Of a stretch of 24,576 nt of DNA, positions 9,144 to 23,171 are shown piece after piece. Location: assembly GCA_018398765.1 (NCBI GenBank), contig JAHBMJ010001929.1, positions 1 to 24,576 on the forward strand. The letters run 5' to 3'. The translations under genes and the position numbers were made by a program. The notes below the pieces were generated by a model, which saw only the letters and a program-made list of their open reading frames with translations, was not told the DNA's origin and made no database searches. The DNA is from Chromera velia (Eukaryota > Sar > Chromeraceae). Every line of letters starts with the position of its first letter. The first letter of the stretch is position 1.

Positions 9144-9281
9144 ACAGTGTGTTAAATTAATTTCTAAAACATGCATGGTAAAATTATTTTATATACGATT
9201 TTTAAAAATAAACTAGTATAAATTTAATGAAGAAGTGTTAAATCTAGATTTTTTTTAAAAAAAGCTAAGTTTAAATAGAAT

Positions 9282-9312
9282 CGATTGATTGATTGATTGA
9301 TTGATTTATTGA
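9282..9312. repeat. TGAT tetranucleotide microsatellite
   Basis: Five consecutive TGAT units followed by degenerate ones. Confidence 0.8.
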
Positions 9313-9609
9313 TAGGTTCCGCATTAGGCCTTCCCACTATGTCTATCTGTTAAATCTATCAACTGAAGTTATTTAAATATAATTTGATTTATTGATTTAC
9401 TAAATTATTTTTTTTAAAGAGAATACGTTACTTTTTTATATTTAGACTTGAACAATGTTGAATGATGCTAGAATTGACTTATTGCATGCTGCGCAAGCTT
9501 CGCGCGCGCTTGTTCCCCCCCCCAGGCATTTTTTGTTCCCCAGCCCGCATTATGACCGACTCAGACCGAGGTGGGATTCTATGACCAATCGCGCGCTGCT
9601 CGTACGCCA

Positions 9610-9635
9610 CCAGCCCCCATGCAGCGTGGGGCTGG
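9610..9635. repeat. GC-rich hairpin within the GC island
   Basis: CCAGCCCC (9610-9617) pairs perfectly with GGGGCTGG (9628-9635) over a 10-base loop. The overlapping palindrome GGGGCCCC follows at 9634-9641. Confidence 0.6.
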
Positions 9636-10450
9636 GGCCCCACACACCACACGGCTGGCGGCAGCCAACCAACTGTTACCGACACGGCCTAACCAGTTCA
9701 AGATATGACCTGTACGCCACCTGATCCTAAGCTATCCTGAGCCCCACTTTTCCAGCACAATCTGATCATGCATAGGTCACTTATGAAACTTAGGGACGCT
9801 GATCATAAATCTGCTTTTTAAATAAAAAATTATGGTGTTGTTTTTGAAATCTTAAAAAATCGTTTCTGGACTTTACCAAAATTTTATAAATTCTTCTCAA
9901 TGATGCACTTCCGCGGGGCTACATATAGCAATGCACATATATATGCTTAAAAAAATATAATTCATTATCATTTTAATCTGATTCATTAATTGCCACCATC
10001 ACACGAAATCAGACGTTCACGTAACGCCATCGTAATCAGCATATTTTTAGGCTAGCTTTTAGGCGTCTTACATTTAGTAATAGTGCAAATACCAAATGAG
10101 AAGCGCAACCCGCCTTGCTAGCTGCAAATTTAGCTTATATCAACTACATAATTATAGTAAATTATATTGTCAACCTCATAAGTATAGCCAAACGGTAGAC
10201 GTCTATCCATCGGCCGATATTGATCGCGTTACTATAACATGATGATCAAAGTTACAATTCAAGCAAGTTATACTAGTTTGAAGTTACTTGCTTTTCAATG
10301 CCTACACCAGATCACTACATCTGATAAAAGCTGACTATAGCTAAGTATGAGAAAGCACTATGTCGTCCTTGACTCACCCGATGCAGCAGGAAAACAGGCA
10401 CTGACAGCTCAATTCATTTTGACTGAATTGCATCACTAGAGCACTTCAAC

Positions 10451-10832
10451 ATCCCACTAATTCATTCACGCACTCACTCATTCATGCACGCTGCACAGAG
10501 CCAGCCTCTCTCTCTCTGGTGGCTTCCCAGCAGCACACATCTCCCTTCATTCAACTCAGTTGGTCCCCTGCAAGCAGGACAGATCGAAGGAACTTAAACA
10601 TTTTGACCAAACAGCTAGGTTCAAATGAAACAGAACACCCGGCCGGTGCGATCGGGCGACATCACGGAAGGAGGAGGAGAACAGAAGCCTCAGCCTTTAG
10701 TCCTTCACTGGACAAGGAAAGGAGGTGACAGACCAGACAGTGAAACCAGAAAATTGCGTTACTACGGGCATTGAAAAAAACAGACAGCCAACAGACGAGC
10801 CTCCCTCTCTCTCTCTCTCTCTCTCTCCCTGC

Positions 10833-10892
<60 letters not shown>

Positions 10893-11094
10893 CTCTTTCT
10901 TTTCGGTCTCTTTCGGCAGCATGCTGAAAGATTGGTGCAGAGATGAGGTACTCAATTCCCTCCTAGCCCACCCAGCTTGCCAGCAAACAAAGGAAGCTCA
11001 AGTAATTCTTTCGAGATCCCTTCCCTCCATCCCAACTGAAGGCAGACCGCACCTGATGGTCTTTCTTTCCTTTTTGTATTATTACATCGATACT
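10451..11094. other. 3' flank of the large minus-strand gene
   Basis: No supported gene. It includes a CT/CTGT microsatellite at 10803-10896. A 76-codon plus-strand frame from ATG 10921 to TGA 11148 overlaps the terminal exon of the minus-strand gene and is treated as chance. Confidence 0.45.
10803..10896. repeat. CT-rich microsatellite with CTGT interruptions
   Basis: Long CT tracts broken by three short CTGT runs on the plus strand; downstream of the large minus-strand gene. Confidence 0.85.
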
Positions 11095-11151
11095 TCAACT
11101 GACCCCGGAAATCAATTCCCTGTAGAAGTCCGTGATCTCTTCTTCTGATGC
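11095..11151 (-). CDS. Terminal exon 26
   Basis: [18 protein letters not shown] and TGA at 11095-11097. Acceptor TGCATGCAG, phase 0. Confidence 0.6.
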   Translation of the reverse strand, partial: ASEEEITDFYRELISGVS

Positions 11152-14100
11152 CTGCATGCACGAAGAAGGGCACAAAGAAAGAACAAGATGACGCAGAAAA
11201 GACAAGAGCGAGCAAGGGGGCTCAGTTAGACACTTCTTCCATTGAGTAGTGTAGATTGACACAAACAAACAAACAAACAAACAAAGAATGGAACCCGAGT
11301 TTGTTTGTTTGGTGACACTCCGCATACCTCCTTTGCCGGTCCTTCTTTTGATCTCGGTTTTTTCCTTCCTTTCTCCCATTCGCTCTCCTCTCACTCACTC
11401 ACATCAAGGTTCCTTCAACATTCTGCCCCCCACCCGACGCACGCACGCACCCACCTCTCTTGCCCTACGAGGGTCCAATTCCAGCAGGTCCGCGTTTTGC
11501 ACGACTGCCTCTCTCATCGCATCGGGAGGGGGGAGGTCCTCTGTCTCCAGGGACGCCGCGGCGTTCTCGAGGACGTCCTGGAAGGAAATCAGTGCAATCA
11601 AATCAAATCAAACAGTGAGGGTCGAGTGCAGAGATAGAGAGACCATATGTTTCTTCTTCTCCCTTCTTTTCTTCATGCACAGACAGAGAGACAGACAGAC
11701 AGACTATACGTTTTTTCTTCTTCTCCCCCCTTTTCTGAGACAGACAGACAGACAGACAGCCATTCACTCAGGTCAAGTGCTTTCTTGCGCGCTCGCAAGT
11801 GCGTTTCCGAGAAAGCATATCTTTCGAGTTGGTGGCAGAAAAGATTCGGCCCATGGCACGAATGACGTACAGAGACAGGCGAATCAGACTGATTTCCCCT
11901 TTGTACCGCCGCTCTTTTTTCTCCCGCGGTGACGCCGTCTGACTGCTCACCAGAAACTTGTCTCGCAACATTTCTTGACCAATACATTCACTCATGAGGC
12001 AGCTGTATGATTTAATTCTGAATACATTCATTATTCTGAAAATCAACCCACGGATAATGTCTTGACACATGCAATCACCCATGAGGCACCATTCTGTCTT
12101 TATCTTCTTCCCAACCTGACAGACCAACCGACCGACCATCAGTTGCTCATCTGGCATGTCCTCGAAAGTGTCCATCGTGACCTTCTCTCCCCCCCCTCTG
12201 GCCATCATCTCCTGGAGGAACGGCAAGTTCTCCCGACAGAGCTCCAACAGTTCCTCCCTGTCCATAGAGCTCAGAGGGTCTGCCTCTTCTTCCTCCAGGC
12301 TCATCTGATGATGACCATCTTCCTCCTCCTCATCGGCCCGTCCAGACCTCACGGACTGCCCCCCTTGAGCCGCCACTGCCAGATCCACACCCGCTCCTGA
12401 TAACCTCTCCGCAGAGATCCTGCAGCAGCGCAGCAACAGAAAAGCGCCAGAGAGCTGACATACACACATGCGCACAGGAACGTGTGAATCTTTCTTCCTT
12501 TACATCCAAGTCCAGTGAGTATTTGACATCTGGAGATGCGAAACAGAGGCTCCATCGGGCACAAAGGGGGCAGAGACGGGCAAAGAAAGCTGCATCAGTT
12601 GTGCATTAACAAGTGAGAGAGATAGAAACAAACGCTGCTGACCGTGCCAACGGGGATGCCCACTCTGGGCTCGGTTTGTCCTCTTCCTCCTCTTCCTCTT
12701 TTTCTTCCTTGTCCTCATCCTCATCCTCCCCCTCTTCCTCAAACAGCTCCGTCCTCCAGTCAGGCTCCTCATTTTTGGATTTTTCCTCTTCCGCCGCGAT
12801 GTTGCCTTCCTCTTCCTCTTCCTCTTCTTCCTCTTCCTCTTCCTCTTCTTCAAATGCCTCCTCGGATCCACCCCCCGTCTCTTCCATGTGACTGCTTCTG
12901 AAAAAAGAGGGCGCGCTGTCTGCGGATCTCGCAGACGCGCTGCCGGATGGTTCTCTGCCTCTCCTCTCGCCTAGTCCCTCCCTCTCCTCAGCTCCCCCCA
13001 AATCCTTGTCCTCCCAACTGCTCGGTTCATCATCCTGAGTTGCGTAAACAGGATCCACCAATGCAGCCAGGAGGGCGTCCCAGACCTCCCCCAACCTTCT
13101 CTTGCTCCATTTGGTCAAGATCTCCTCCTCCATCTCTTGACTCTCTCTCATTCTCTTAGCAGACGACCCAAAGGCCTCCTTTGCCTTCAGATCCAGCAGA
13201 TCTCTGTTGGAGGCAATCACCGAGGCCTTCACGTCTATAGAGGGATTCCAAGCCCTGCACAGAGTGAAAGAGAGAAGGGAGAGAAGAAACAGAACGGGAA
13301 GGGAAAGAAGAGAAGAAGAAAAGAAGAAATTGAGTGGACAGGGTGCCACACACACCCAGACGGGCTGCCACTTCTCTTCACCGTGCGTTCGCATTCCCTT
13401 CTTCCTTCGGCGAGTCTACTTTCCTTTCCGGCCCACGACTCTCTTTTTGAAGGTATCCTTGGCTGGCTGGCTGGCTGGCAGGCACGGCCTCACTCACAAA
13501 AAGGAAGGAAGGATTCTTTCTTTCTTTCACACTTATCTTCTCGCTCAGTTACGCCCCCTCTCTCTCTGAATCTATTGACCCCTCTCCTCCAGACTCCGTA
13601 ACCCCCCTCGCTTGCATTGAGCACCATCGCAAGGCACATGCAGACGAAAACTGCCCCCCCCCCCNNNNNNNNNNNNNNGATTCGCCAACCAACCAAACAC
13701 ACACCTACCGACCTACCGACCGACCTCAGGTTTTGCATGCATTCATCAACGAGGTCGCGAAGTTTGTCGTCGTCGGCCTGCGAGAGAGGCAATTCATATT
13801 CATGGGTGGATTGATGGATAGAGACAGACAGACAGACAGACAGTCAAGGAAGGGGAGTAGACTATCCCGTTGATCGACTGTCGCCCTCTCCCACTGAGAC
13901 AGGGTCCAGTCTCAGGTTAGAAAGAACCAACCCATCGCTCAAGTCGGGGAGCAAGCCTCCAACACACTGACGCGCGCGCTCCGATACGCAGACAAACCCT
14001 CCTCACACGCACGCATCCACGAGAAAAGAAAAAGAAAGGAAACGACTGACTGACAGCTTCAAGGTCCTTCTTTCTCAGTTGAGTTTTCCTCCCGAGGAAT

Positions 14101-14776
14101 TGCTGATTCGTCCAAATCACCTCCAGCATGTTCTGCAGAGAAGAGAAGAGAAGATACAAAGAGTCGGTGGAGGAAATACACAAAGAAGTCCAGTGATGAG
14201 CTCAACGATCTTGACGCGGTCACAGAGAGGGAGGGGGGCCTCGGTGATGATGGAGACTTAACATGTCCTTCTCTGCCCTCAACAAGACAGACTCAGTATT
14301 TTGTTTCGCCCAAAGCTGTGGTTCTTCCTCCTTGGTTCTCTCTCGCCGCTTCATCTTTTTCTCTCGTCATTACGCATTTCTTCTGTGTCTCGTTGCCTCT
14401 CACAACACATTCAAAGAGGTCTGAAGGAAACCCGCTGACGAGAGAGAAGCACCCGGAACGAAGAGCCAAGTGAGATAGGATTGTGAACCTAAAGACACCT
14501 CTACGCACTCACTCAACCGCACAAACAGAAGAACGAAAAAGAACACTTTCCGCGTTATAGAAAGGACCTTTCTGTCCAGGTTCACATTCTTCTTCTTCAT
14601 CTTTCGGGGTTTCCTCTTCAGCCTCTTCTCCAAGCTCAGACGATCGTCCCAAGGCTTCTCGGCGACCTCCGCTTGAAGGTCGAGAACTCCTGCACATGCA
14701 TGAACACACAAACAAACATACAGTCCCTCTTTTTCTTTCCTGCCCTGTCACACACAAAAACATACACATGCACACT

Positions 14777-14817
<41 letters not shown>

Positions 14818-15205
14818 CCTTGCCCGAAACTCACGCGAAGCTTTTGCATTGGACGTTAGGACGTTGAATGAATGAGGGGGTCAGCTGTCAGGTCGGGCAG
14901 GGTACCCTGGTGTGTTGGACTTCCTGTGCATTTCAATCCATCTCCAAGCAAGAACCCCCCCCCAAAAGGTACAGTGCAAACACATGCCAGTGCACCCCAA
15001 ACAGAGACAAGAGAAGAGAAGAGAAGAGAAGAGAAGAGAAGAAAGAGAAGAAGGAGAAAAGCCCCTTCCTTCCTTCCTTCCTTGCAAAAGAAAAGAACGG
15101 ACCTCCAGCATCTGCAGCAACAGCTCTGAGAAGGGCCTCCTGTGCCATCTCCTGTGTCTGCCTCAGCTCAGGAGGCAGCGTTACTCCTCGTATGCTCAGC
15201 TCTTT

Positions 15206-15260
<55 letters not shown>

Positions 15261-18200
15261 AAGAAAGACCAAGCAAGTGGTGAAACAAACGGAATTGGGA
15301 TCTCTCACGTCACGTTACATCTTTCTGCTCTGTGAATGACAGACAGCTCTTCTGCTGGTACACAGAAAGACGCTTACACCGCCGAGAAGACGGAAGGAGA
15401 AAGGTGCAACTGACGGACAAAAGCGCAGGCTTGCAAGCAAGGTGATCCAGAAGTCAACCATAGTCAAAAGAAATGAGGAGTGAAAATACAGACGGACACA
15501 GCCGAAAAAAAGGGACAAGGGCACCTGGCTTTTCGGTCTGTTGTAGAGGGTCACAAACGAGCGGTGTGGAAGAGGAGAAGAGAGAGACGAGAGAGGTCGA
15601 GAGAGAGAGAGGGTAGATGGAGGGTCCGCCTCTCTTCCTTCGAGAGAGAACTCACAAGTACTGCCGGCATGTCCATCTGTGCAATGTCGGCCGAGGACAG
15701 AGCAGGGAAGCGGCGCAGAGGACGTTCGTACTGCGTCCCATCCGACCTGAAGACAGGCAGACAGACAAGCAGATTTTTTTCACACACACACAAACGCAAA
15801 TGAAACAAAGACACGAGTGCGTTGGTTTCCGGTCAAAAGATCCCGATGGATGGATGGATGGATGGATGGATGAATGGGTGGATGGATGAATGGGTGGATG
15901 GATGAATGGGTGGATGGATGGATGGAAAAATGGATGAATGGGTGGATGAATGGATGGATGAACAGGCAGAATCACTCGGTGGGAGGATTCTACACGGGGA
16001 GCGCTTGGAAAAACGCGCCCACTGATACACACAGATAAACACACACAAACACAAAGGGAGAAGAGAAGACAGACAGTGTACGTTGCTTTGATGAGAAATG
16101 AGACAAGCAAGACTGGTGAACACAAAGCGGATTTTGCGACTGACGACCACTCCCTCCCTTGCTCACTCACACACTGACTCGAGGAATCGAGACAATTCTC
16201 TCTCTCGGAGGCCTCCCAGATTTTCGGTCTTCATCCAGCTGCTTCTGTCCTGGAGTTCGTTTGTTCGTTCATCACACAAACAACAGAAGAGGGAGAAAAA
16301 GAGAGATAGAGAGAGAGAGCACAACAAGTCAAGGACAAGCACGCTATGTTTGCGATCAATTTGCAGTGAAATATTCATGAGGAATAACAAAAGTTGCCGA
16401 AATCCACAAGGGAGAAGACCGAAAGACTAGAGAGTCAAAGACAGGCGAAAGAAAATCCACATCTGAAGAAAGGTGGCGAAAGACACAGAAAGGAAAACTA
16501 AAGATCAGTCCTGCACATCCGAGGTGGGAGGAAAAAAAGGTCCACTGCCGCCGCATGAAAAAAGAGGAATCCTGCCTGCCCTCACATCGTGTACACTTCT
16601 TCATCCACGCTCCCCCACGCGCACTCACGCACAGACAGACAAACTGACTGACTGACTGACCCTGCCGCCCCCTCCTCGTTTGAACTCGATGGGAGAGAAT
16701 TCCCACCCGGCAGTCTCCCTCATCTCTGCCTCTTTGTCAGCTACAAACGACGACGAAAGTTCCCCCTTGTCACTTGCAATGAGAAGATCAGCAATGCGTC
16801 TTCTTGCCAGTCGCTCATCTCTCTTGGCCTCGTCTTCTACTTTCTTCTCTGCCTCTTGCACCTTCTCCTGTGTCCACTCGTCGAAGAACTCTCGAAGTTT
16901 CTCCCTCTTCTCCTCCTCGTCCTCCACTCCCTCCAGCGCCTCAGCTGCTCTCGCCTCAAGTTCCGCATATTCTGGGTGCTCCGCTGCGAATCTGCTCTGA
17001 ATCTCTTGCACCTCCTCCTCCGTCTGCGCTCTCTGTCTCTGCCTTCTTTCCTGAATGTCCATCTGCAAATACACACACAGACAGACAGACAGACAGACAT
17101 ACACACAGACGGACAGACAGACAGACAGACAGATAAAGCGGAGGAAAAGGAAAAGGTGGACGCCTCTCGAAAGAAAGGAAAGAAAAGGAAAGAAGATGAC
17201 GACAAAAATGAGTGGGAGAGAGAAGAAAGGAGGACGCTGAGGATGACGGGGAAGGAAAGGGAGGCATGCAAAGGAAAAAATGAAATGCCGACTTCATTGC
17301 CGAGAACGGGGCTACACACTTCTTAGCGGCTGTTCTTGGAAGGATCTCTATCACACTAAACCTCCAATATTTCTTCACTGCATTTGTATCCTCCTACAGA
17401 TGTGAGTTGAAGTCCATAGCAAGTTCGTGTACCTTGACGTGCGTCTGTGTGTCTCCCTTTGCAATAATGCCATCCATCTCGAAGTTTTGCCTGCCAGATC
17501 AAACAAATGGAATTAGTCAGTCAGTCAAGGGCTTTCCGTCTCCTTCCAGTGCATCAGCTGATCGACTGACCTCCTGTAGGGCCTTTTCCGTCTCCTTCGA
17601 ATGGTGTTCTATCGCCTTCTCGAGTGCCCTCTCGACAGACTCGGGGTCGTCCTCGTTGAAAGTCACCACCTCTCCCCTGTCTACAGGGAAAAAGGAGGAA
17701 CCGTCAGACAGGTCCTCTCCACTGACCTGCAGAAGACGGAAGAAAGCGAGCAGCCAAACAGACAGCATGGTAGAGGAAAAGTAGAAACGAACACTTTTTG
17801 TAAGTGTGCAGCTCGTGAAGGAGGAATCTTGCTGCAGCGTGAAAACTCCCTTATTTTTCTTTTGTGGAGCCTGAAGAGTCTGCAAACACTCCTGTCTCCT
17901 CTGTGGTGTCGCATGGTCCAATCAAGTGCAACGGGATCAACCAATCTACGCACACAAACACGACAGGATAAGCAACCGGCAAAGGAAGAGGGGGACTGCG
18001 AGTGTCATACCACATCCATCCAAGTACATTTTTCTTCCAGCCCTCCTGCAAACCCATTCCAGACATTGCGAGTACTGTGTCCAGTCACTCTCACGCACAC
18101 ACCCCTCCCTACTTCCCTGACAGAACGACCGACCGACCTCAGTTCTGACGAATCTCTCCAGTGCCGGCTGCTCCTCTTCCTCCAGATCCTTCTCGAGGGT

Positions 18201-20100
18201 CTCCTCTGTCAGCTGCGTCACGTCCTTAGGGTCGTACTCCAGGACTTCCTTCTCCCCTAGGATCTTCGCCTCCTCCGCTGCAGTCAGTGGGGGGCGGGGG
18301 CAGTCGCAGTGACAGCAAACCAGCCGACAGACAGACACGGCACGGGACGAGAGATAAGGGAGAAGCAAGCAAGGCAGTGAGGGAATCAAATGAATGAATG
18401 AATGAATGAATGAATGAGTGAGTGAATGACTGACTAAGCCGGTGGAGCCGAGCTCCTGGCAGTCCATATCATGCATGTCTTTGATTGAACCTACCTCTGA
18501 AGCGAGAGACTGTAGGCCAAAGCAAGACTCACTCAACAACCAAAGCAAGAAAAATATTTCTTTTTTGATTTGTTTGTGCAACCAAGGAGGAAGGGGGGCC
18601 CTTTCTTTGATGGAGACATCAATCAATCCAGTGAGGGATGGATGAACGGATAGAGGAGTGCTTCGGACATTCTTGTCCCGACAGTTAACTCGTTTTACGT
18701 AAAATTTCCCCGCCATCAGACAATCAAACAAACAGGCCGAAGAAGAGAAAGAGAAGAAGCAAAGCGAGACAGAACCTGAAATTCCCTCAGAAGAAGGTAC
18801 GGAGACGCTGGAGAGACACAGAAAAAGACACAGACAGAAAAGAGAGAAGAACCGGTTCTTCTGCAATTGTGCCCCCCCTACCCCCCCTTCTCTCTAGTAC
18901 TGGGGCTGACTGTCTCTCTGGGCCTCCGCTAGCCGTTTCGCCTTCTGCCTCTTTTCGCCCTCTGCCTTTTCGGCTTCATCCAAGAAGCTAGTGGTCTTGT
19001 CCCCGGCTGCACACACACGCACGCACGCACGCACACACACACACACACACACACTCACTTACTTTTGCAGATTTGCAGTCACATGCAGAGAGAGGGGAGA
19101 CATCGAAAAGCAAACAAAACACGCACGCATGCGCACGCACACACACGCAGAGAGAGAGGGGGGGAAGGGGGGCGGAGGGAGAGAGAGGGAGAGAAAGACT
19201 AAAAAATTGCGAAGAACACTGAAAGATGCAGAAGGCAAAGTGTCTTCTTTCTCTGCCTCAATTCTCCGCTTATATTGTGTTAATACTAGCAGTTTTGGGG
19301 CCTCGACCGAAAAAATACGGCCGCCAAATTTGGTATTTTAGGCTACAATATTGCAACGCTCAATGTGAGACGGGCCTACTGAAAGTTTTCTTTTCTCCCT
19401 TTTTCTTCCACAGACGGACACACAGGCAGGGAGATAGACCTACAGACCTACATACCCACAGACCGACCTGTCTTCTGCTGTAGCGCCATCCAGTCGAGAG
19501 AGTCTGAAGGGTTCCCTGAGTCTCTGTCTGACCATGGCATGCCGTACTTCTCGTCCCAGTCGTCCTTCTCGGGAGGCAGGTCGCCTGAGAGGAGGGCGTA
19601 CTTCTTTTCGACCAACTCATCGTCAGACTTTTGCTTCATTTCCTCTCTCGTCTCCACATACAGATCCTCCAGCCCTCCTTTCACCCTATGATTGTATCTG
19701 CGCACATGAACGGAAACGGCAGACGCAGCAAATGCCCAAATTAGAGCAGAGGCAGGAAGGAAATCGGGTGTCCCACAGAGAGGTTTTAGGCACAAGGCCT
19801 GCAGGGAGTCCTTCGGTCCCTTTGGAAGTCGATTTCTCTTTTTGAAATGATCAGAGAGGACGGCACAGATCGAGGTGCGGTGTACCATTCAGCGCCACAG
19901 AGGTCTCTTGCGCCCATAGTAGAGACAGACAGGATCAACGGATAGGAAGAGACAGAAAGAGATTAGTAGAGAGAAAGGGGGGGAAGGGGGGGTGGGCGCA
20001 CTTATCATTGAGACCACGGGCATGTGCGCGGATGGCCACAACGAGCTCCTCGTACTTCCCCTGCATTCATCGATCCATCCATCCATCCATCCATATGGAC

Positions 20101-20158
<58 letters not shown>

Positions 20159-22078
20159 CGCACGCGTGCAGACAATCAATGCGGATTCTCTTTTTTGGTT
20201 TGGGCTTTGGTAGGAATGTAAATCAGCAGCGAGGCGGTTTTTTTGTGCGTTCAGGGTGGGATCCAGACATACAGAGGCAGCAACTCGCGCAGATGAATAG
20301 ACAAAAAAAGAGAAGGGCAGATGGATGGGTGCAATCTCTCATGTTAACAAAGAAAGCCTATTTCCTTCCTTCCTTATGTCTGTCTCCTCTTATGGTCTCT
20401 TCTCTTCGCTTCTCCTTTCACCTGTCTCGGCATCTTGTGCGTGTACTGGTCACCAAAAGAAAAAACACAAATACCCAGACGTATTTGTGCGACACACAAT
20501 GAAACGGCGCGAGTCGACTGTGCTTCCTCATTTCTCCCTCCGCATGCTGTCAAGAAAAAAAGAGAGAAACATTGAAGCAGAAGGAAATTCTTCGACGACG
20601 ACGACGACGACACACAAAAAAGGCAGGGGGCCACTTCTAACCCTCATTCCTGTCCTGACATTACAATAGCATGCGGCTCGTCTTGCATGTACCTTTCACG
20701 AGCACCACAACACAGCACAAAACGGAAAAAAGGAACGGACTCAACTGACCACATCCCCTCCTGCTTCGTACTCTTTGATCTTGGCCCTGATTTGCGTCTT
20801 CATTCTCTCAGACAGCCAGGGATTCGACTTCTGCATCATCGTCAACTCCTGGTCGACTTTTTCGTACTGCAGTCAGAAGTCATTTGAGGTGAGCTATTTA
20901 AAGTAATTCTATTGGAGCGAAAGCAAGACAGAAACTGATTACCGACCCGACTGCCGGCAAAACGGGGGAAGGAAGTAGACAGAGGGGGCCAAGTCGGTAT
21001 GCACCTGTCTCACCACACAATGGGATCCGATCGACTATTCATTTCTGTCTACCTGCCTGCCTGCCTGCCACTGTTTGCATGCGAGAGCGACCTCTCAGTG
21101 ACTGAGCGACCGTCAGGCTGACTCATAGATGAACGCCTTTTCGCAGTAGCGCGATGTGAAAGGAATCAGATTGAGATCATTCCTTTGCAAAAGAAAGGCA
21201 AAGAGACTCAAGGAATGAGGGAAAGAAAGACCAGAGACTGACTGACAAATGCCCAATCATCCAATCGTTGTCCCATGGGTTTTTGTTTTTCCATCACCTT
21301 CACGTGCTCCTGTGTCAACTCCGCCTCTCTCTCCTCGTCCTGTCCGCGTCTCCACCCCTTCATGTGCTTGGCCTTCCCGGCGGTCATTGAAGGGTCCAAA
21401 GTTACAAGCACCTGTTCGCACATCCATCCATCCACACACACACACACACACACGTCTGGACAGATGCACACATACCAAAAAGTGTACAGAGAGTCGGACA
21501 GGGAGAAATCCGGCCGCCAGGACGAAGAAAGGTACAGAGGCATCAAATAGGACTTCATTCTTTCCTTTCCATATTTCTTCCCTCCATCTTGTCTCTCCCC
21601 CAACCAAACAACGAAGAAACCAACTGACCCTCTGGCGCTCTCCCTCTTCTGATTCCTCGAAGTCCGACACGTAGCACCTGATTGTCATCCCGGGGGCCAG
21701 GATGAGGTCCTTCCCTTGAATCTTTGCCTGTTCCTTCTTGGGCATCGGCCCCTTCCCCCTCCAGACCCCAATGTTCTTCGGCACGTTTCTCATCGGGAGG
21801 TCTACTTCGACTCTCTCGAGTCTCATCGTCTCGGGGTCTCTTTTCACAACGCGGGCCCGCAATTTCACGAATCGCTGAGTTTTGTCGCCCAGTTTCTGGA
21901 GGTCCTTCTTCATCACTCGGTTCACCGACGCAATCAGCTGCTGTCCGAGCTGTGAAAAAGAAGAAGGAGAGAGAGAAGAGAAGAGAAGAGAAGAGAAGAA
22001 GAGAGGAGTATGGAGAGAAAAGAAACGACCATCGAGGCCCGGCAGACGAACACCATTTTTGTAGAAGGAGACTCTCTC

Positions 22079-22120
<42 letters not shown>

Positions 22121-23094
22121 AACGCAAATAAGTGGAAGAAGCTGAAGGCAAAAAGAAAGTCCGTGGAGCGAAGTGCTAGGAAGAAGACAAAATGAATGGA
22201 GTGGAAGAGTGAGGAGACCGAGCCATGTGAAAGCGGCGGGGTTAAAAAGAGAAAAACAGAGAGAAAGAGGAAGATGAAAAGGAAAAGAAAGAAAAAAAGA
22301 AAGAAAGAAACACCCACCTTGATGTCATCAATGTTGATGTAGCTCAGCTGAGAGGTCGCTTCATGAGCCCCCGGATGAACTTCGACTAGCTCGGGCTGCA
22401 GACAGACAGACCACACAGTTGATTCATCATTGAGCGTCGAGGACGGCAGTCGGTCCGTCAGTCCAACGACAGAGTGCCCAGAAAAACGATCGAGCAAGCA
22501 GACAAACTGTCGAGGAGAACGAATCTCCCTTTTTTCTGACTCCCCGCCCTCCACCCCAATTACAGTTCAAGCTCCCATGCAGACGATCAAAGAAAAAGAA
22601 ACGGAAAAAGAAAAACAAGCTCCCATGCAGACGATCAAAGAAAAAGAAACGGAAAAGAAAAAGAGGGAAGCCGAGTTGAGTTGAAAGAAGAACGGAAAAA
22701 GACACACCGGAAGAAAATAGTCATGGGCGTTTTTCGACCACTTTCTCTCCCTGTAAGCAACGTATTCGTACTCGGATCCTTCATACAGCGCCACCGTGCG
22801 CGTCCCAAAGTCAGCCATGTGCAGCGCTTGTTGCGCTAGTTCGGCCTGCAACAGCGAAAAAAGAGAAGAGACGAAAATAATCAAAAGGAGAAAACCAAAA
22901 AGAGAAAGAAGAAGTCACTAGAGAGAAACTGAATAGTCCAAAAGAGTGGAAGAGGGGAGATAGAGCATAGAAACAAAAACAGAGAGACAGGGAAACAGAC
23001 AGAGACTCCCGAGGCTCTAATAAGCAGACCGTTGCCCCTTGATAGCTTCAGTCACACTGGACGCACGCATTCACTTTCTCTCTCACTCACATTC

Positions 23095-23171
<77 letters not shown>

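Larger units (their letters stand above)
9144..10450. other. AT-rich intergenic spacer with an embedded GC-rich island
   Basis: Composition resembles the 3146-4475 spacer, with closed frames throughout. It includes a TGAT tetranucleotide repeat at about 9282-9312 and a GC-rich island at about 9488-9730. I found no gene, RNA or mobile element that I can support. Confidence 0.55.

Noticed and set aside
10921..11148. Plus-strand frame of 76 codons starting with ATG
   Set aside because: It overlaps the terminal exon of the large minus-strand gene, has no splice partner or known domain, and a frame of this size is expected by chance.
12613..12901. Plus-strand Ser- and Pro-rich frames
   Set aside because: They are the antisense shadow of the poly-Glu exon.
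15208..15241. CRISPR-like or other functional repeat array
   Set aside because: The arrays are simple di- and tetranucleotide microsatellites without spacers, in a eukaryotic gene.
15652..16170. Minus-strand frame with IHPSIHP repeats
   Set aside because: It is translation of the GGAT minisatellite inside an intron; only the part at 15656-15746 is an exon, in a different frame.
18457..18493. Possible extra exon ([19 protein letters not shown]) on the minus strand
   Set aside because: Its donor looks good, but its phase fits neither the exon before nor the exon after, and exons 11 and 12 join perfectly without it.
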